Assembly (NCBI GenBank): GCA_023146115.1
Contig: JAGLCS010000105.1
Coordinates: forward strand, 1-36,480
Source of the DNA: Abyssibacter sp.
GTDB lineage: Bacteria; Pseudomonadota; Gammaproteobacteria; Nevskiales; OUC007
DNA length: 36,480 bases
Direction: 5' to 3'
The translations under genes were made by a program, and so were the position numbers. Shown one piece after another: positions 17,063 to 24,897 of the stretch (the stretch's first letter is position 1; each line of letters opens with the position of its first letter). Below the pieces are notes generated by a model that had not been told where the DNA came from, searched no databases, and was given only the letters and a program-made list of their open reading frames with translations.

Positions 17063-17817
17063 ATCTCGCTCTGCAATGTCGCAATCTGACTCCTGCAGGT
17101 TATCCGTCGTCAGCCGCGGTGGATCTGGACGTCCCGGCTGGCAGCGTCCTCGTCATCGCGGCACGCGGTGGCCATCATCGCAACCGCCTGCTGTTCGCGC
17201 TCGCCGGATTGGAGCCCGCGCAGTGTCAGACGCACTCGTTGTGCGGTGTCGATCTGCTGGCCCCGGATCGCCGACGGCGCCGCCGCGCACGCAATGGGTC
17301 GGCGGTCATCAGCCACGCGTTTCCTTTGCTCAGCAACCTCAGCGCTTGCGCCAACGTCATGTTGCCGTTGATGTACCACCGCAGGATGCCGCGCCGCGAT
17401 GCCATGGCCGCGGCCCATGAATTGCTCGATGCGGTGGCATTCAAAGCAGATCGCGATGCGCTGCCAGCCTTCCTGAACCAGGACGCCCGCTGGCGTGCAC
17501 TACTGGCCCGAGCGCTGGGCAACGGGCCGCCGATCCTGTTTCTGGATGAGCCGTTCGAGCTGGACAGTGTGGAGGAGTGGCGGACCCTCGCCGACCTGCT
17601 GCTCGCCGTTGCGGAGCAATTCAATTGCACGCTTGTGGTCGAGACCGCCCATCTCGAGTTTGCGCGGCATCACGCGGACCAGACCATCTACCTGGACGCA
17701 CAGGGGTCCGCTGTCTTCTCTTGCGAACAGGCCTTCGCGCTCACCAATCGACACACCAGCTGGGTGGCATATCTGCGCCGCCTGGGCACCTACACGCACT
17801 CGCATGCAGCCATCTGA
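17059..17817 (+). CDS. Degenerate MlaF-like ABC ATPase (probable pseudo-ATPase) of the MCE system
   Basis: A 252-residue protein in the position of the MlaF ATPase, starting at ATG 17059 in an ATGA overlap with the permease gene. The overall ABC frame is recognisable (DVPAGSVLVI, LLFALAGLEP, LLARALGNGPPILFLDEP, TLADLLLAV), and Walker B Asp163-Glu164 is intact. The Walker A loop, however, reads ARGGHHRNR (35-43): by alignment the essential Lys is Arg41 and Ser/Thr is Asn42-Arg43. The Q-loop Gln is His86 (ISHAFPLLSNLS). The LSGGQ signature is LNQDA (139-143). The H-loop reads ETAHLEFA, with Ala where His is expected. Nucleotide hydrolysis is therefore doubtful. The frame is open and clean with normal codon use, so the gene is not simply decaying. 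Confidence 0.82.
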   Translation: MNLALQCRNLTPAGYPSSAAVDLDVPAGSVLVIAARGGHHRNRLLFALAGLEPAQCQTHSLCGVDLLAPDRRRRRRARNGSAVISHAFPLLSNLSACANVMLPLMYHRRMPRRDAMAAAHELLDAVAFKADRDALPAFLNQDARWRALLARALGNGPPILFLDEPFELDSVEEWRTLADLLLAVAEQFNCTLVVETAHLEFARHHADQTIYLDAQGSAVFSCEQAFALTNRHTSWVAYLRRLGTYTHSHAAI

Positions 17818-18841
17818 CAACAGGCCGGACACCCCGGCAATGGGACCTCCGCGCCGTGTGCACTACGTACACACGCTGGACTACAGCTGGCAGGAACGCC
17901 TGGTGGGTGTCTTCGTGATCGGTGCGTTCTTGCTGCTCATCGCGGGCCTGACATTTAACGATCGCATCGGATTTCTGCTGACAGACAGCTTTGCATTGCA
18001 TGTACTCACCGACCGGGCAGAAGGCTTGAGCACACGCACGCGGGTCTACGCCGCAGGCGTTGAAGTCGGGCGGGTGCGCTCGATTGAGGTCGACGAGGCC
18101 GGGCGCATCGACGTGGCATTGCAAATTCGATCGACCTACGGCGACCTTATCCGGAGTGACTCGGTGGCCACGGTCGGCGCGCCCTCGATGCTGGGCGGCG
18201 CCACGGTCGACATCAGCAGCGGCAGCGAGCGAGCAGCTCCGGTGCTTCCGGGAGCCCGGCTTCAAGCCCAGGCGGGCGCATCGCTCAATGACGCGATCGG
18301 TGAGATCGGCCCGGCAATGCAGAATCTGGCGGACATCCTGAATCAGCTCAATGCGCCCTCCGATCAGGGCGTCTCGCAACTGCAGCAGATGGTCAACGAT
18401 GTCGCCTCCGTGACGGGTAGCCTGCGTCAGCTGGGCGATTCGTTCGTGAGTGGCGATGGGACCCTGCCGCGGCTCATTCGTGAGCCCGACGCGCTGCAAG
18501 CGCTGGAGCAAACACTCGCGAACACGCAGGCATTAACGCGCGACCTCCAGCAGCAAGTCGCGGCATTCGGCCCGATGATGCAGAACGTGTCGGCGGCGAC
18601 GGCAACGCTCCCGCAGCTATCCGAAAGCCTGATGGTGCTGGAAGCCAATGCGAGCCAGTTGATGGCCACGCTGGCCGACCAGGGCGAGGTCATGCCGGGC
18701 ATGGTGCGGGACGTTCAGGCCCTGCTCGACGAGGTCGGCAAGACAGTCGAGGCAGTCAATACGACATGGCCAATCTCACGCGGCGTAGAACGCCAGGAAG
18801 CCGCGGAACAACCCACTCGCCAGGTCCTTCCGCCCCAATGA
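17804..18841 (+). CDS. MCE-domain (MlaD-family) lipid-binding protein
   Basis: A 345-residue periplasmic substrate-binding component. One membrane anchor (residues about 33-50) is followed by a single MCE domain at about 61-141 (LHVLTDRAEGLSTRTRVYAAGVEV split around 66-88, GRVRSIEVDEAGRI, SVATVGAPSMLGGATVDI). A long, mostly helical C-terminal region (about 155-320) follows, with heptad-like patterns (LNDAIGEIGPAMQNLADILNQL in part, LQQMVNDVASVTGSLRQL). MlaD of E. coli is shorter (183 residues); the long helical tail resembles MCE proteins whose helices form a tube or needle, but that is inference. ATG 17804 overlaps the ATPase gene by 14 bases; ATG 17840 is an alternative. It overlaps the next gene by ATGA. 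Confidence 0.9.
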   Translation: MQPSDNRPDTPAMGPPRRVHYVHTLDYSWQERLVGVFVIGAFLLLIAGLTFNDRIGFLLTDSFALHVLTDRAEGLSTRTRVYAAGVEVGRVRSIEVDEAGRIDVALQIRSTYGDLIRSDSVATVGAPSMLGGATVDISSGSERAAPVLPGARLQAQAGASLNDAIGEIGPAMQNLADILNQLNAPSDQGVSQLQQMVNDVASVTGSLRQLGDSFVSGDGTLPRLIREPDALQALEQTLANTQALTRDLQQQVAAFGPMMQNVSAATATLPQLSESLMVLEANASQLMATLADQGEVMPGMVRDVQALLDEVGKTVEAVNTTWPISRGVERQEAAEQPTRQVLPPQ

Positions 18842-19773
18842 CGCACCGCTGGATCACATGGCTGGCGGCCGGCGTACTCGCTGCATGTGTCGGGCGGCCT
18901 GATGTCGCCTCGAGCCCGTCTGGCGAAGCCGAGCAACTGCTGGGCGCAGGTCAGCGCGCCCTTGCCGCCGAAGAACTCAACCGGGCCCGCGGCCGGTTTC
19001 GTGATGCCCAGCAGGTGGCCCGCGCACTCGACGACACCGATGTGCAGCTGCGCGGACTCATGGGTGAACTGGAAGTGGCGTTGATCCGCGGTGAGATCGA
19101 AACCGCTGCCGAACTCGCACCGACTCTTGACGCATTGGCGCGACGCCAAGCCGTCCCGGCCATCACGCGAGCGCAGTCCGCCTATATGCTGGCGCGTGTC
19201 GATGCCGCGCAGGGCCACAGCCGTCTCGCGATCCAACGCGTCGAAACACTTATACGGCGTAGCGACGCGCTGGGCGAAGTTGCCCGCCTTCTGTCCTGCC
19301 GTGAACAGCTGCGCCTGGGTCCATCCGACTGCGCGGTATCTCTGCACGCGAGTGATGCAACAGTCGGCGCCCGGATCCAGCGGCTGCGCGCCACTGCAGC
19401 GGTGCGGGCGGGTGACCTCCCTATCGCGACACAGTGGCTGGAGTCGGCACTGGCCCTGTATCGGCAGCAAGGCGTTCGAGCTGGCGTGGCGGCCACGCTG
19501 GATGAGCTGGGTGCGGTGTTCCAGGCCGCCGGCAATCAACCGGGCGCCTGCGATGCCTGGATCCGCGCGCTGGGCGCTAGTCTGGCCATTCGCAGTGCGG
19601 CATCCGCTCGGCGTATCACCGCCAGCCTGTCGACACACTGCGTCGAGAATCAACGCACACGGGCAACACTCCTGCAGCTACGCGGAGCCCTGCCCGATAC
19701 CGGCGCGGTTCGCTGGCACCAAGCCGCCTCGCAACTGCAACGCTTTGAAGCAGAGCGATACCAATCACCATAA
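18838..19773 (+). CDS. TPR-like lipoprotein of the MCE operon
   Basis: A 311-residue lipoprotein starting at ATG 18838 in an ATGA overlap with the MCE gene. The signal ends in lipobox LAAC (Cys17), and the next residue, Val, favours outer-membrane sorting. The mature protein is almost wholly helical with TPR-like pairs: GAGQRALAAEELNRARGRF, AYMLARVDAAQGHSRLAIQR, RAGDLPIATQWLESALALY, LGAVFQAAGNQPGACDAW. Four cysteines lie in the second half (C in SCREQ, SDCAVS, ACDAW, THCVEN). MCE operons often end with a different auxiliary lipoprotein (PqiC/ABC_trans_aux type), and this is not obviously that family. It may connect the MCE protein to the outer membrane; that role is inferred from position. 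The tail faces the OmpW gene, 27 bases away. Confidence 0.75.
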   Translation: MTHRWITWLAAGVLAACVGRPDVASSPSGEAEQLLGAGQRALAAEELNRARGRFRDAQQVARALDDTDVQLRGLMGELEVALIRGEIETAAELAPTLDALARRQAVPAITRAQSAYMLARVDAAQGHSRLAIQRVETLIRRSDALGEVARLLSCREQLRLGPSDCAVSLHASDATVGARIQRLRATAAVRAGDLPIATQWLESALALYRQQGVRAGVAATLDELGAVFQAAGNQPGACDAWIRALGASLAIRSAASARRITASLSTHCVENQRTRATLLQLRGALPDTGAVRWHQAASQLQRFEAERYQSP

Positions 19774-19800
19774 CCGTCCGGCCCGGTCAGATCGTCGCAT

Positions 19801-20652
19801 TCAGAATCGATACCCCAGCAGCAAGGCGCTGATCACCGGATCGACATCGATGTGCACTTTACTGGTGGCGAGGCGCTCGCCGTTAGCCGCGTGAATCGCG
19901 ATGGTCGAGGTCTCGGCCAACCGAAGAAACGACACCGACCCGATCACCGACCAGCGTTCGGAAAACCGCCAGTCGAAGCCGACATTGGCGATGTAGCCGA
20001 AGCCGCCTTCGGCTTCTGCTGAAACCGACGTTTCTCCGGGATTGCCCGTCGCCAGCGCCAGGGTGCGGCCGAATTGCTGATTGAGCGCGTCCCGGAAGTC
20101 GGGGTCCAGCTCCTCGTCGGTGTAGAACGTGTAGGTGGTGCCCAGCGCCACACTGGGGCGAAACGCGCGGGAGGGGTCGCGGAACACGTACTGGAACAAC
20201 ACCGTCGGCGCCCAGAGCCTCGCGGAGGCCAGCGGATTGTTCTCCGGCGCACCAAGGTCCACCTGGATCACGTTGCCAGACGGCCCCGTAGGCTGCACCA
20301 CGCCTTCGCCTTTCAGCTCAAACTTCGGGGGGATGCCGCCTTCCAGCTTGACCGTGAAATGATCGGTGAACGCACGCGCATAGGCGAGCAAGATCGTCTG
20401 GGACTCGGAGACATGCGCCTTGGTGCCCGGCGAGGTGAACGTCGGATCGATACCCAGCACCGCGCCCAGCGCGCTGTCCTGCAACTCGGTGTAGGTTGGG
20501 TCGCTACGCTCTCGCGGTGAGAAATAGGCACCGCCGATGAGTAGCTGATTGTTGCCGTCGCCCCACGCGGTTGACGTGGGGCTGACACCGGTGAGGGTGA
20601 TCACCGTGCAAAGGCAGACCGCCAGAGACCGGGATCGTTTGTACTCGCTCAT
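19801..20652 (-). CDS. OmpW-family outer-membrane protein
   Basis: A 283-residue protein. The signal peptide ends near residue 30 (TSTAWG). Family features lie in the C-terminal two-thirds: LASARLWAPTVLFQYVF, RPSVALGTTYTFYTDEEL, NVGFDWRFSERWSVIGSVSF, then KVHIDVDPVISALLLGYRF (the last 19 residues), which closely matches the OmpW ending I-D-P-x(n)-G-Y-R-F. OmpW forms an 8-stranded barrel that lets small hydrophobic molecules leave sideways. The protein is longer than E. coli OmpW (212), mainly because of extra N-terminal sequence and an extended loop. ATG 20652 was chosen over upstream in-frame starts because it precedes the signal peptide. It is divergent from the two-component genes, which are candidate regulators. 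Confidence 0.85.
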   Translation of the reverse strand: MSEYKRSRSLAVCLCTVITLTGVSPTSTAWGDGNNQLLIGGAYFSPRERSDPTYTELQDSALGAVLGIDPTFTSPGTKAHVSESQTILLAYARAFTDHFTVKLEGGIPPKFELKGEGVVQPTGPSGNVIQVDLGAPENNPLASARLWAPTVLFQYVFRDPSRAFRPSVALGTTYTFYTDEELDPDFRDALNQQFGRTLALATGNPGETSVSAEAEGGFGYIANVGFDWRFSERWSVIGSVSFLRLAETSTIAIHAANGERLATSKVHIDVDPVISALLLGYRF

Positions 20653-20721
20653 CTCGCACCATTCGGTCGGACCACCCCCGCGCGTGACGTGCTTCGCTTG
20701 AGACCGTCTGCGGCACTGATT

Positions 20722-20757
20722 GTTCAGCTTGAACGTACAGCCACGCTCGGTTAACAC
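20722..20757 (+). promoter_or_regulatory. Dyad and candidate promoter between ompW-like and two-component genes
   Basis: GTTCAGCTTGAAC (20722-20734) is an inverted repeat of GTTCA/TGAAC with three bases between. It overlaps a possible -35 TTGAAC (20729-20734), followed after 17 bases by TAACAC (20752-20757) pointing at the kinase gene. A second short dyad, CCCAC-C-GTGGG, lies at 20803-20813. Either could bind the downstream LuxR-type regulator; this is inference. Confidence 0.3.
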
Positions 20758-20837
20758 TGGCGACAGGGAGAACTCGCTAGCCATGTCCAATAAGAACAAT
20801 CACCCACCGTGGGACCGCCCCGCAGGAGGATGGCGCC

Positions 20838-21590
20838 GTGCCTGAGTGGTGGCTGGTCGCGGCGTTGCTCGCCGCCGGTATGGTCCTGCTGGCGGGCGTC
20901 TGTCTGCGACAGCGGCGGGCAATACAGGTCTTGCGTGCGGCCGCGGCGTCGCTGTCGTCTGCGCAGAATGCGACCGAAGCGGTCGCCACCGAGCGTGAGC
21001 GCATCTACCGGGATCTGCACGACGACATCGGCGGCCGCCTGCTCACGCTGGCCCATGGTGAACATGCGCCCGAGGTCAGCGCGCTGGCCCGCGACGTGTT
21101 GCAGGACCTACGCGCGGTGGTGTCCAGCACGCAATCGGCCGAGGGGTCGCTGCTGGAAATCCTTGCCCAGATCCGCGACGAGATGGAACAGCGGCTGGAC
21201 ACCATGGGCGTGGCGCTGATCTGGCAGCAGGCGCCGAACGTGCCCGACCCGCAATTGCCCGAAGCCGATGCCCTGCACCTTTACCGCATCGCCCGCGAGG
21301 CGATTAGCAACAGCGTTCGACATGCCGGTGCCTCGCGCATTCGTATCCGCGTCAGCGCAACCGATCAGCTGTTGTTGATGGACTTCACCGACGACGGCGA
21401 AGGCTTTCCGCAGGAGCGCATCGGCAAGGGGCGGGGGACATCGAACATGCGCAAACGGGCAGAGGAACTACACGGCAACATCGACTGGGATCCGGGCACC
21501 GAAGGGGGGACCAAGGTCGTGCTGCGGGTGCCGATCCCCCCATCTGAGGGGAGCCCGGCGACCGAGGTTCAGGCGATGATCGCGTCATGA
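20838..21590 (+). CDS. Short NarL-partner-type histidine kinase (HisKA_3) without sensor domain
   Basis: A 250-residue kinase starting at GTG 20838, chosen because AGGAGG lies eight bases upstream; the ATG at 20830 is out of frame. One membrane helix (about 4-23) leads directly through a linker to the HisKA_3 dimerisation motif ERERIYRDLHDDIGGRLL, with phosphate-accepting His61. The HATPase_c domain has the N box REAISNSVRHA (Asn158), DDGEGF (185-190) and GRGTSNMRKRAEE (198-210). No periplasmic loop, PAS, HAMP or GAF domain is present, so the signal must be sensed by the membrane segment or a partner protein. It overlaps the regulator gene by ATGA, so the two form a pair. Confidence 0.92.
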   Translation: MPEWWLVAALLAAGMVLLAGVCLRQRRAIQVLRAAAASLSSAQNATEAVATERERIYRDLHDDIGGRLLTLAHGEHAPEVSALARDVLQDLRAVVSSTQSAEGSLLEILAQIRDEMEQRLDTMGVALIWQQAPNVPDPQLPEADALHLYRIAREAISNSVRHAGASRIRIRVSATDQLLLMDFTDDGEGFPQERIGKGRGTSNMRKRAEELHGNIDWDPGTEGGTKVVLRVPIPPSEGSPATEVQAMIAS

Positions 21591-22255
21591 ACGAAGCATC
21601 CGCCAGCGACACCGCCTCCCTGCTGCAGGGTTTAGTGGTCGAAGATCTGCCCGCCTCGGCCGTCTGGCTATGCGATGTGCTGGAAGAGGTCTTCCCCGAC
21701 ATGGTGGTGCGACAGGCCGATTGTGTGGAATCCGGCCGCAAGACCATTGATGCCGCTGTTCCGCAACTCGCGTTGATCGATCTCGGACTACCGGACGGCT
21801 CGGGCATCGAGCTGATCCGCAAGCTGGCCCATGGCGGCCAGACGCCGCACATCATTGTTTCGACAATTTACGCCGACGATCGGCACCTGTTCCCTGCACT
21901 GAGGGCTGGCGCCACCGGTTATCTGCTCAAGGATCAGTCCCGCGACCGTGTGATCAAGTCGCTGCGCGGCATCGCGGCCGGGGAGCCGCCGCTGTCCCCA
22001 CGCGTGGCGCAGCGGCTGCTGCGGATTTTCGCCCATGAACACGAAGAACCGGAGGTCCCGCTGTCGCCGCGCGAGCGCGAGGTCTTGACCCTGATCGCCA
22101 AAGGCTTTCGTCTGCCGGATGTGGCCGAGAGCATGGGGGTCACGCGCAACACCGCCGCCGGCTACGTCAAGGCGGTTTACCGCAAGCTCAATATTTCCAG
22201 CCGCGCCGAAGCCGCGCTGGAGGCCAGCAGGCTGGGCCTGGTAGGCGATTTGTAA
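21587..22255 (+). CDS. LuxR/NarL-family response regulator
   Basis: A 222-residue partner of the upstream kinase, with ATGA overlap. The receiver domain (about 13-130) has the acidic pair Glu19-Asp20, phosphate-accepting Asp65 (LALIDLGLPDGSG), the switch residues in VSTIYADD and Lys115 (GYLLKD). A LuxR-type helix-turn-helix spans about 157-222 (LSPREREVLTLIAKGF, ESMGVTRNTAAGYVKAVYRKL). It probably acts as a DNA-binding transcription regulator when phosphorylated. Targets are unknown; the divergent OmpW-like gene is a natural candidate. Confidence 0.95.
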   Translation: MNEASASDTASLLQGLVVEDLPASAVWLCDVLEEVFPDMVVRQADCVESGRKTIDAAVPQLALIDLGLPDGSGIELIRKLAHGGQTPHIIVSTIYADDRHLFPALRAGATGYLLKDQSRDRVIKSLRGIAAGEPPLSPRVAQRLLRIFAHEHEEPEVPLSPREREVLTLIAKGFRLPDVAESMGVTRNTAAGYVKAVYRKLNISSRAEAALEASRLGLVGDL

Positions 22256-22312
22256 GCACCGCGCACCACACCAGCGATTTTCAAGGCGCAAGCCGGCGCG
22301 TACCCTGCGCAT

Positions 22313-23083
22313 ATGCGCCCCGCCCTGCTTCTGATCGCGACTGCACTGGCCCAGGCGGCCATTGCCGCCGAGCCTCCGGCTCTGCACACGGTCATCAATG
22401 ACCCGATCACCACTTATCGCACCGGCCCGGAAGTCGTGGAATCCGCCGAGCTGTATTTCCGCTCACAGGGGTGGAAGAACCGCGACTGGCACGACGTCTG
22501 CCTGACGCCGGACTACGTGGCCAAGCCCGCGCTTTGCGATGAACCGATGGATCACATTCCGATGACGCGGAACGTACCGCCGATCATTTCGGACCTGCGC
22601 CCCGGAATCGATGCACGCGACCTCAGCAGTCAATGGTCACTGGCCAATCACTACGATCAGGGCCGCTACATTCCTCGCGATTATCCGGAGGCGGCGAAGT
22701 GGTATGCCGTGGCCTCGCGCGAAGGCATGGCCGCAGCGCAACACGAACTCGGCACGATGTATGAGGAAGGCGTGGGTGTTGACCGTTCCAAGCAGGCAGC
22801 CTTTTCGCTTTACCGCTCGGCAGCCGATCAAGGCTACGAGCCGGCCTTGAGACGCGAGGCGCATCTGATCGCGGGCCGCGATTATCACGTCCGCATGGAC
22901 GGCGGCGTGCTCTACGACCGACCGGAAGCGCTATCCGGCTACGGCCTGCGCCACGCGCTGGCTGGCGGCATGGAGGTGCTGGTATTCGACCGGATGCCGC
23001 ACTGGTATCGGGTGTACGTGCGCGACCTCGATCGCTGGGGCTGGATCCGGCGCGAGCACGTCGAGTTCCGCGTCGACGGCTGA
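22313..23083 (+). CDS. Exported Sel1-repeat protein with C-terminal SH3-like domain
   Basis: A 256-residue protein with a signal peptide (residues 1-19, cleavage after AIAA). The middle part carries two Sel1-like repeats (LANHYDQGRYIPRDYPEAAK and LGTMYEEGVGVDRSKQA), which form helical pairs for protein contacts. The C-terminal 60 residues, around VLVFDRMPHWYRVYVRDLDR and GWIRREHVEF, match a bacterial SH3-like domain, often found in cell-wall-associated proteins. It begins 57 bases after the regulator gene on the same strand, so it could be co-transcribed with the two-component system. Its function is unknown; a periplasmic scaffold is inferred. Confidence 0.75.
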   Translation: MRPALLLIATALAQAAIAAEPPALHTVINDPITTYRTGPEVVESAELYFRSQGWKNRDWHDVCLTPDYVAKPALCDEPMDHIPMTRNVPPIISDLRPGIDARDLSSQWSLANHYDQGRYIPRDYPEAAKWYAVASREGMAAAQHELGTMYEEGVGVDRSKQAAFSLYRSAADQGYEPALRREAHLIAGRDYHVRMDGGVLYDRPEALSGYGLRHALAGGMEVLVFDRMPHWYRVYVRDLDRWGWIRREHVEFRVDG

Positions 23084-23100
23084 CCAGGTCCATCGCGACC

Positions 23101-23808
23101 ATGCAAATCGTCGCTCATCAACGCAGGCTCTCCGTCGCTCCGCTGGGCTGGCTAAGCGGCGGTCTGCCCTTGGTCGCCGTGCTGATCTGCACGGTGTGGT
23201 CGATGCAGCAGGGGCTGGTCCCTCAGTGCATGCCACTGCTGGAAGGTTGCACTTCGGTCAGCGCCACCGGACGCCATGGAACGCCTTATTTCATCTTCAA
23301 GGCGCTGGTGATTCCGGCAGGCGTCGTGCTCATGGCGTTCTGGATGGTCGCCGGGCTCTGGTGCCTGGACCTGCGTCGAAACCTAGCGGGGATCACCTTG
23401 CTTTGTGCGGGGTTCGCCGGCGGCCTGTTCCTGATTCTCTATGCCACCTTTCTCGGATCCGACGGCCCCTGGTACGACTGGCTGCGTCGTTTTGGCGCCC
23501 GGATGTTTTTCGCGCTAACCGCCTTTGCCCAGCTCATGCTCACCGCCGCGACCTGGCACGGCCTGGCGGATCGGCGCCCGACGACCCTGCGGATCATGCT
23601 GGCGCTTTGCATCGTGCAGCTCGGAATCGGGCTCGCCAGCCTGCCGGCACCATTGCTGCTGGACGATCCGGATGCGATCCAGAACCTCGTCGAATGGAAC
23701 TACGGACTGGCGATGCTGCTGTTCTTCCCCGCGGCCGGCGAACTGATGCGCCAGCAGGGCCTGCGACTGGGGCTGACCGCTAGGGCAGCCGCCGAAACCC
23801 GAAGCTGA
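23101..23808 (+). CDS. Multi-pass membrane protein, possibly Frag1/DRAM/Sfk1-like
   Basis: A 235-residue protein with about six hydrophobic segments (for example GGLPLVAVLICTVWSM, ALVIPAGVVLMAFWMVAGLW, TLLCAGFAGGLFLILYATF, LMLALCIVQLGIGLASL-like stretches). The first loop contains two cysteines and a serine/glycine stretch (CMPLLEGCTSVSATGRHG), and GSDGPWYDWLRRFGARMFF sits before the fourth segment. This arrangement recalls Frag1/DRAM/Sfk1-type proteins, but the match is weak. It starts 17 bases after the Sel1 gene without a clear ribosome site. Its last 29 bases overlap the convergent cupin-like gene on the other strand. Confidence 0.65.
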   Translation: MQIVAHQRRLSVAPLGWLSGGLPLVAVLICTVWSMQQGLVPQCMPLLEGCTSVSATGRHGTPYFIFKALVIPAGVVLMAFWMVAGLWCLDLRRNLAGITLLCAGFAGGLFLILYATFLGSDGPWYDWLRRFGARMFFALTAFAQLMLTAATWHGLADRRPTTLRIMLALCIVQLGIGLASLPAPLLLDDPDAIQNLVEWNYGLAMLLFFPAAGELMRQQGLRLGLTARAAAETRS

Positions 23809-24358
23809 CCAGCATCAGCGGAATATGCGAGGCCACGGCCGGCACGCTGAGCACCATGTCATTGGGAACGGCGAAGCAGTCGCCGGGACGAGTGTCCTCG
23901 GGAACGATAAAACGATGCTGCGCCAGACTGGCGTGCTGGAACAGGAAATCCGTGTCCCCGGAGAGCACATAGGTCAGCGAGGCCACGCTATGCTCGGGCT
24001 GGTGCGCCGGAATCTGCTGCCCGCGGCGCACCACCAGCACGTCGGCCGATTGCAGGGCGATGGCGCTGGTGTTCATCAGTGCCCGACAGAACTTGACCGC
24101 ACGCAGGCGCAGCAATTCCGCTTCCGGCACGTCCCAGGCATCGAATTCCTCGATGCGCGCATGCCCTCCGGCACGCGGCGCCGCGCGGGTCCGGTCTTCC
24201 TCAGCCTCGGCCAACGCCTCGAACAAGGCCTCGTGATAAAGCGCATTGTCATCGAAGCGAATACGGCCAATCGTGGGGGTTCGGTGCACCAATTCGATTG
24301 AGAGGTGTTGTGGCCACACGGGGATGGCGCCGCTGTCGATCTCCATTGTCTGGGTCAT
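23780..24358 (-). CDS. Cupin/2OG-oxygenase-like protein of unknown function
   Basis: A 192-residue cytoplasmic protein, last gene of a four-gene minus-strand operon, with an ATGA overlap to the split-barrel gene before it. The C-terminal half (about 100-190) reads as a double-stranded beta-helix: ADVLVVRRGQQIPAHQPEH, SVASLTYVLSGDTDFLF, EDTRPGDCFAVPNDMVLSV. His-x-Pro-Glu-His could bind a metal. This resembles the small 2OG-Fe(II) oxygenase/cupin group, but no complete H-x-D...H set could be assigned. The substrate is unknown. Its 3' end overlaps the convergent membrane-protein gene by 29 bases. Confidence 0.6.
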   Translation of the reverse strand: MTQTMEIDSGAIPVWPQHLSIELVHRTPTIGRIRFDDNALYHEALFEALAEAEEDRTRAAPRAGGHARIEEFDAWDVPEAELLRLRAVKFCRALMNTSAIALQSADVLVVRRGQQIPAHQPEHSVASLTYVLSGDTDFLFQHASLAQHRFIVPEDTRPGDCFAVPNDMVLSVPAVASHIPLMLVSFGFRRLP

Positions 24359-24897
24359 GGGGCAATCCTCTCCGGCGTCCAGCCGTGCAGGCGGCGAAAA
24401 CGAACCCGGCGATGTCTGTCATCGCCCAGCTCCAGCAGGTCGATCTGCTGCACCGTCAGACGCAGCAACGCGAAATGAGCACGCCCTGCATCCTCGGGCA
24501 TTTGTTCCGGCGACGGCGCGACCGGATCACCCGGTGCGCTCACCAGAGCGTACTCCCGTCGCTGCCCGGTGTGCAGCGACGACCACGCCGCGTCGACCGC
24601 CTCACCCTGCGTGTCCACCGCCCCTTCACCCGACAACCGCAGCTGCCAGCGGCGGCTGGCGTCGTAGACCATCCACTCCGCGGCGGGGTTTTGCTGCAGG
24701 TCGCGAACTTTGCCGCTGCGCGCATCGGTGTAGGCCGTCAGACACTGCGCAGCGCGATCCACGCCTCGCAAGACAACGGTCCGCACGGCGGGCCGCGTCC
24801 GAGCACTGGTGCCCAGCGCACCCAGGCGCATCGGATGCCGCGGCTCGGCGACGGCGGATTCCAGCGCCTGCCAGAGTCTGTGCCAATCGTCGCTCAA
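24355..24897 (-). CDS. Pyridoxamine 5'-phosphate oxidase-like FMN-binding split-barrel protein
   Basis: A 180-residue protein of the PNPOx-like split-barrel superfamily (Alr4036/Pyridox_oxase_2 group). It shows the usual order: an N-terminal helix (WHRLWQALESAVAEP), a first strand pair with RTVVLRGVDRAAQCLTAYTD, the FMN-phosphate region TDARSGKVRDLQQNPAAEWM, then WQLRLSGEGAV, and the end VRFRRLHGWTPERIAP, which matches the C-terminal R-L/W-P pattern of the family. It starts at TTG 24897 within a TTGA overlap with the glutathione peroxidase stop; the first ATG (codon 23) would cut off the conserved helix. It probably binds FMN and reduces or oxidises a small molecule, not necessarily pyridoxamine phosphate. 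Confidence 0.82.
   Translation of the reverse strand: MSDDWHRLWQALESAVAEPRHPMRLGALGTSARTRPAVRTVVLRGVDRAAQCLTAYTDARSGKVRDLQQNPAAEWMVYDASRRWQLRLSGEGAVDTQGEAVDAAWSSLHTGQRREYALVSAPGDPVAPSPEQMPEDAGRAHFALLRLTVQQIDLLELGDDRHRRVRFRRLHGWTPERIAP

Noticed and set aside
18715-19653. 312-codon minus-strand open frame
   Set aside because: Antisense to the TPR-like lipoprotein gene, which overlaps the MCE gene by ATGA and has a lipobox.
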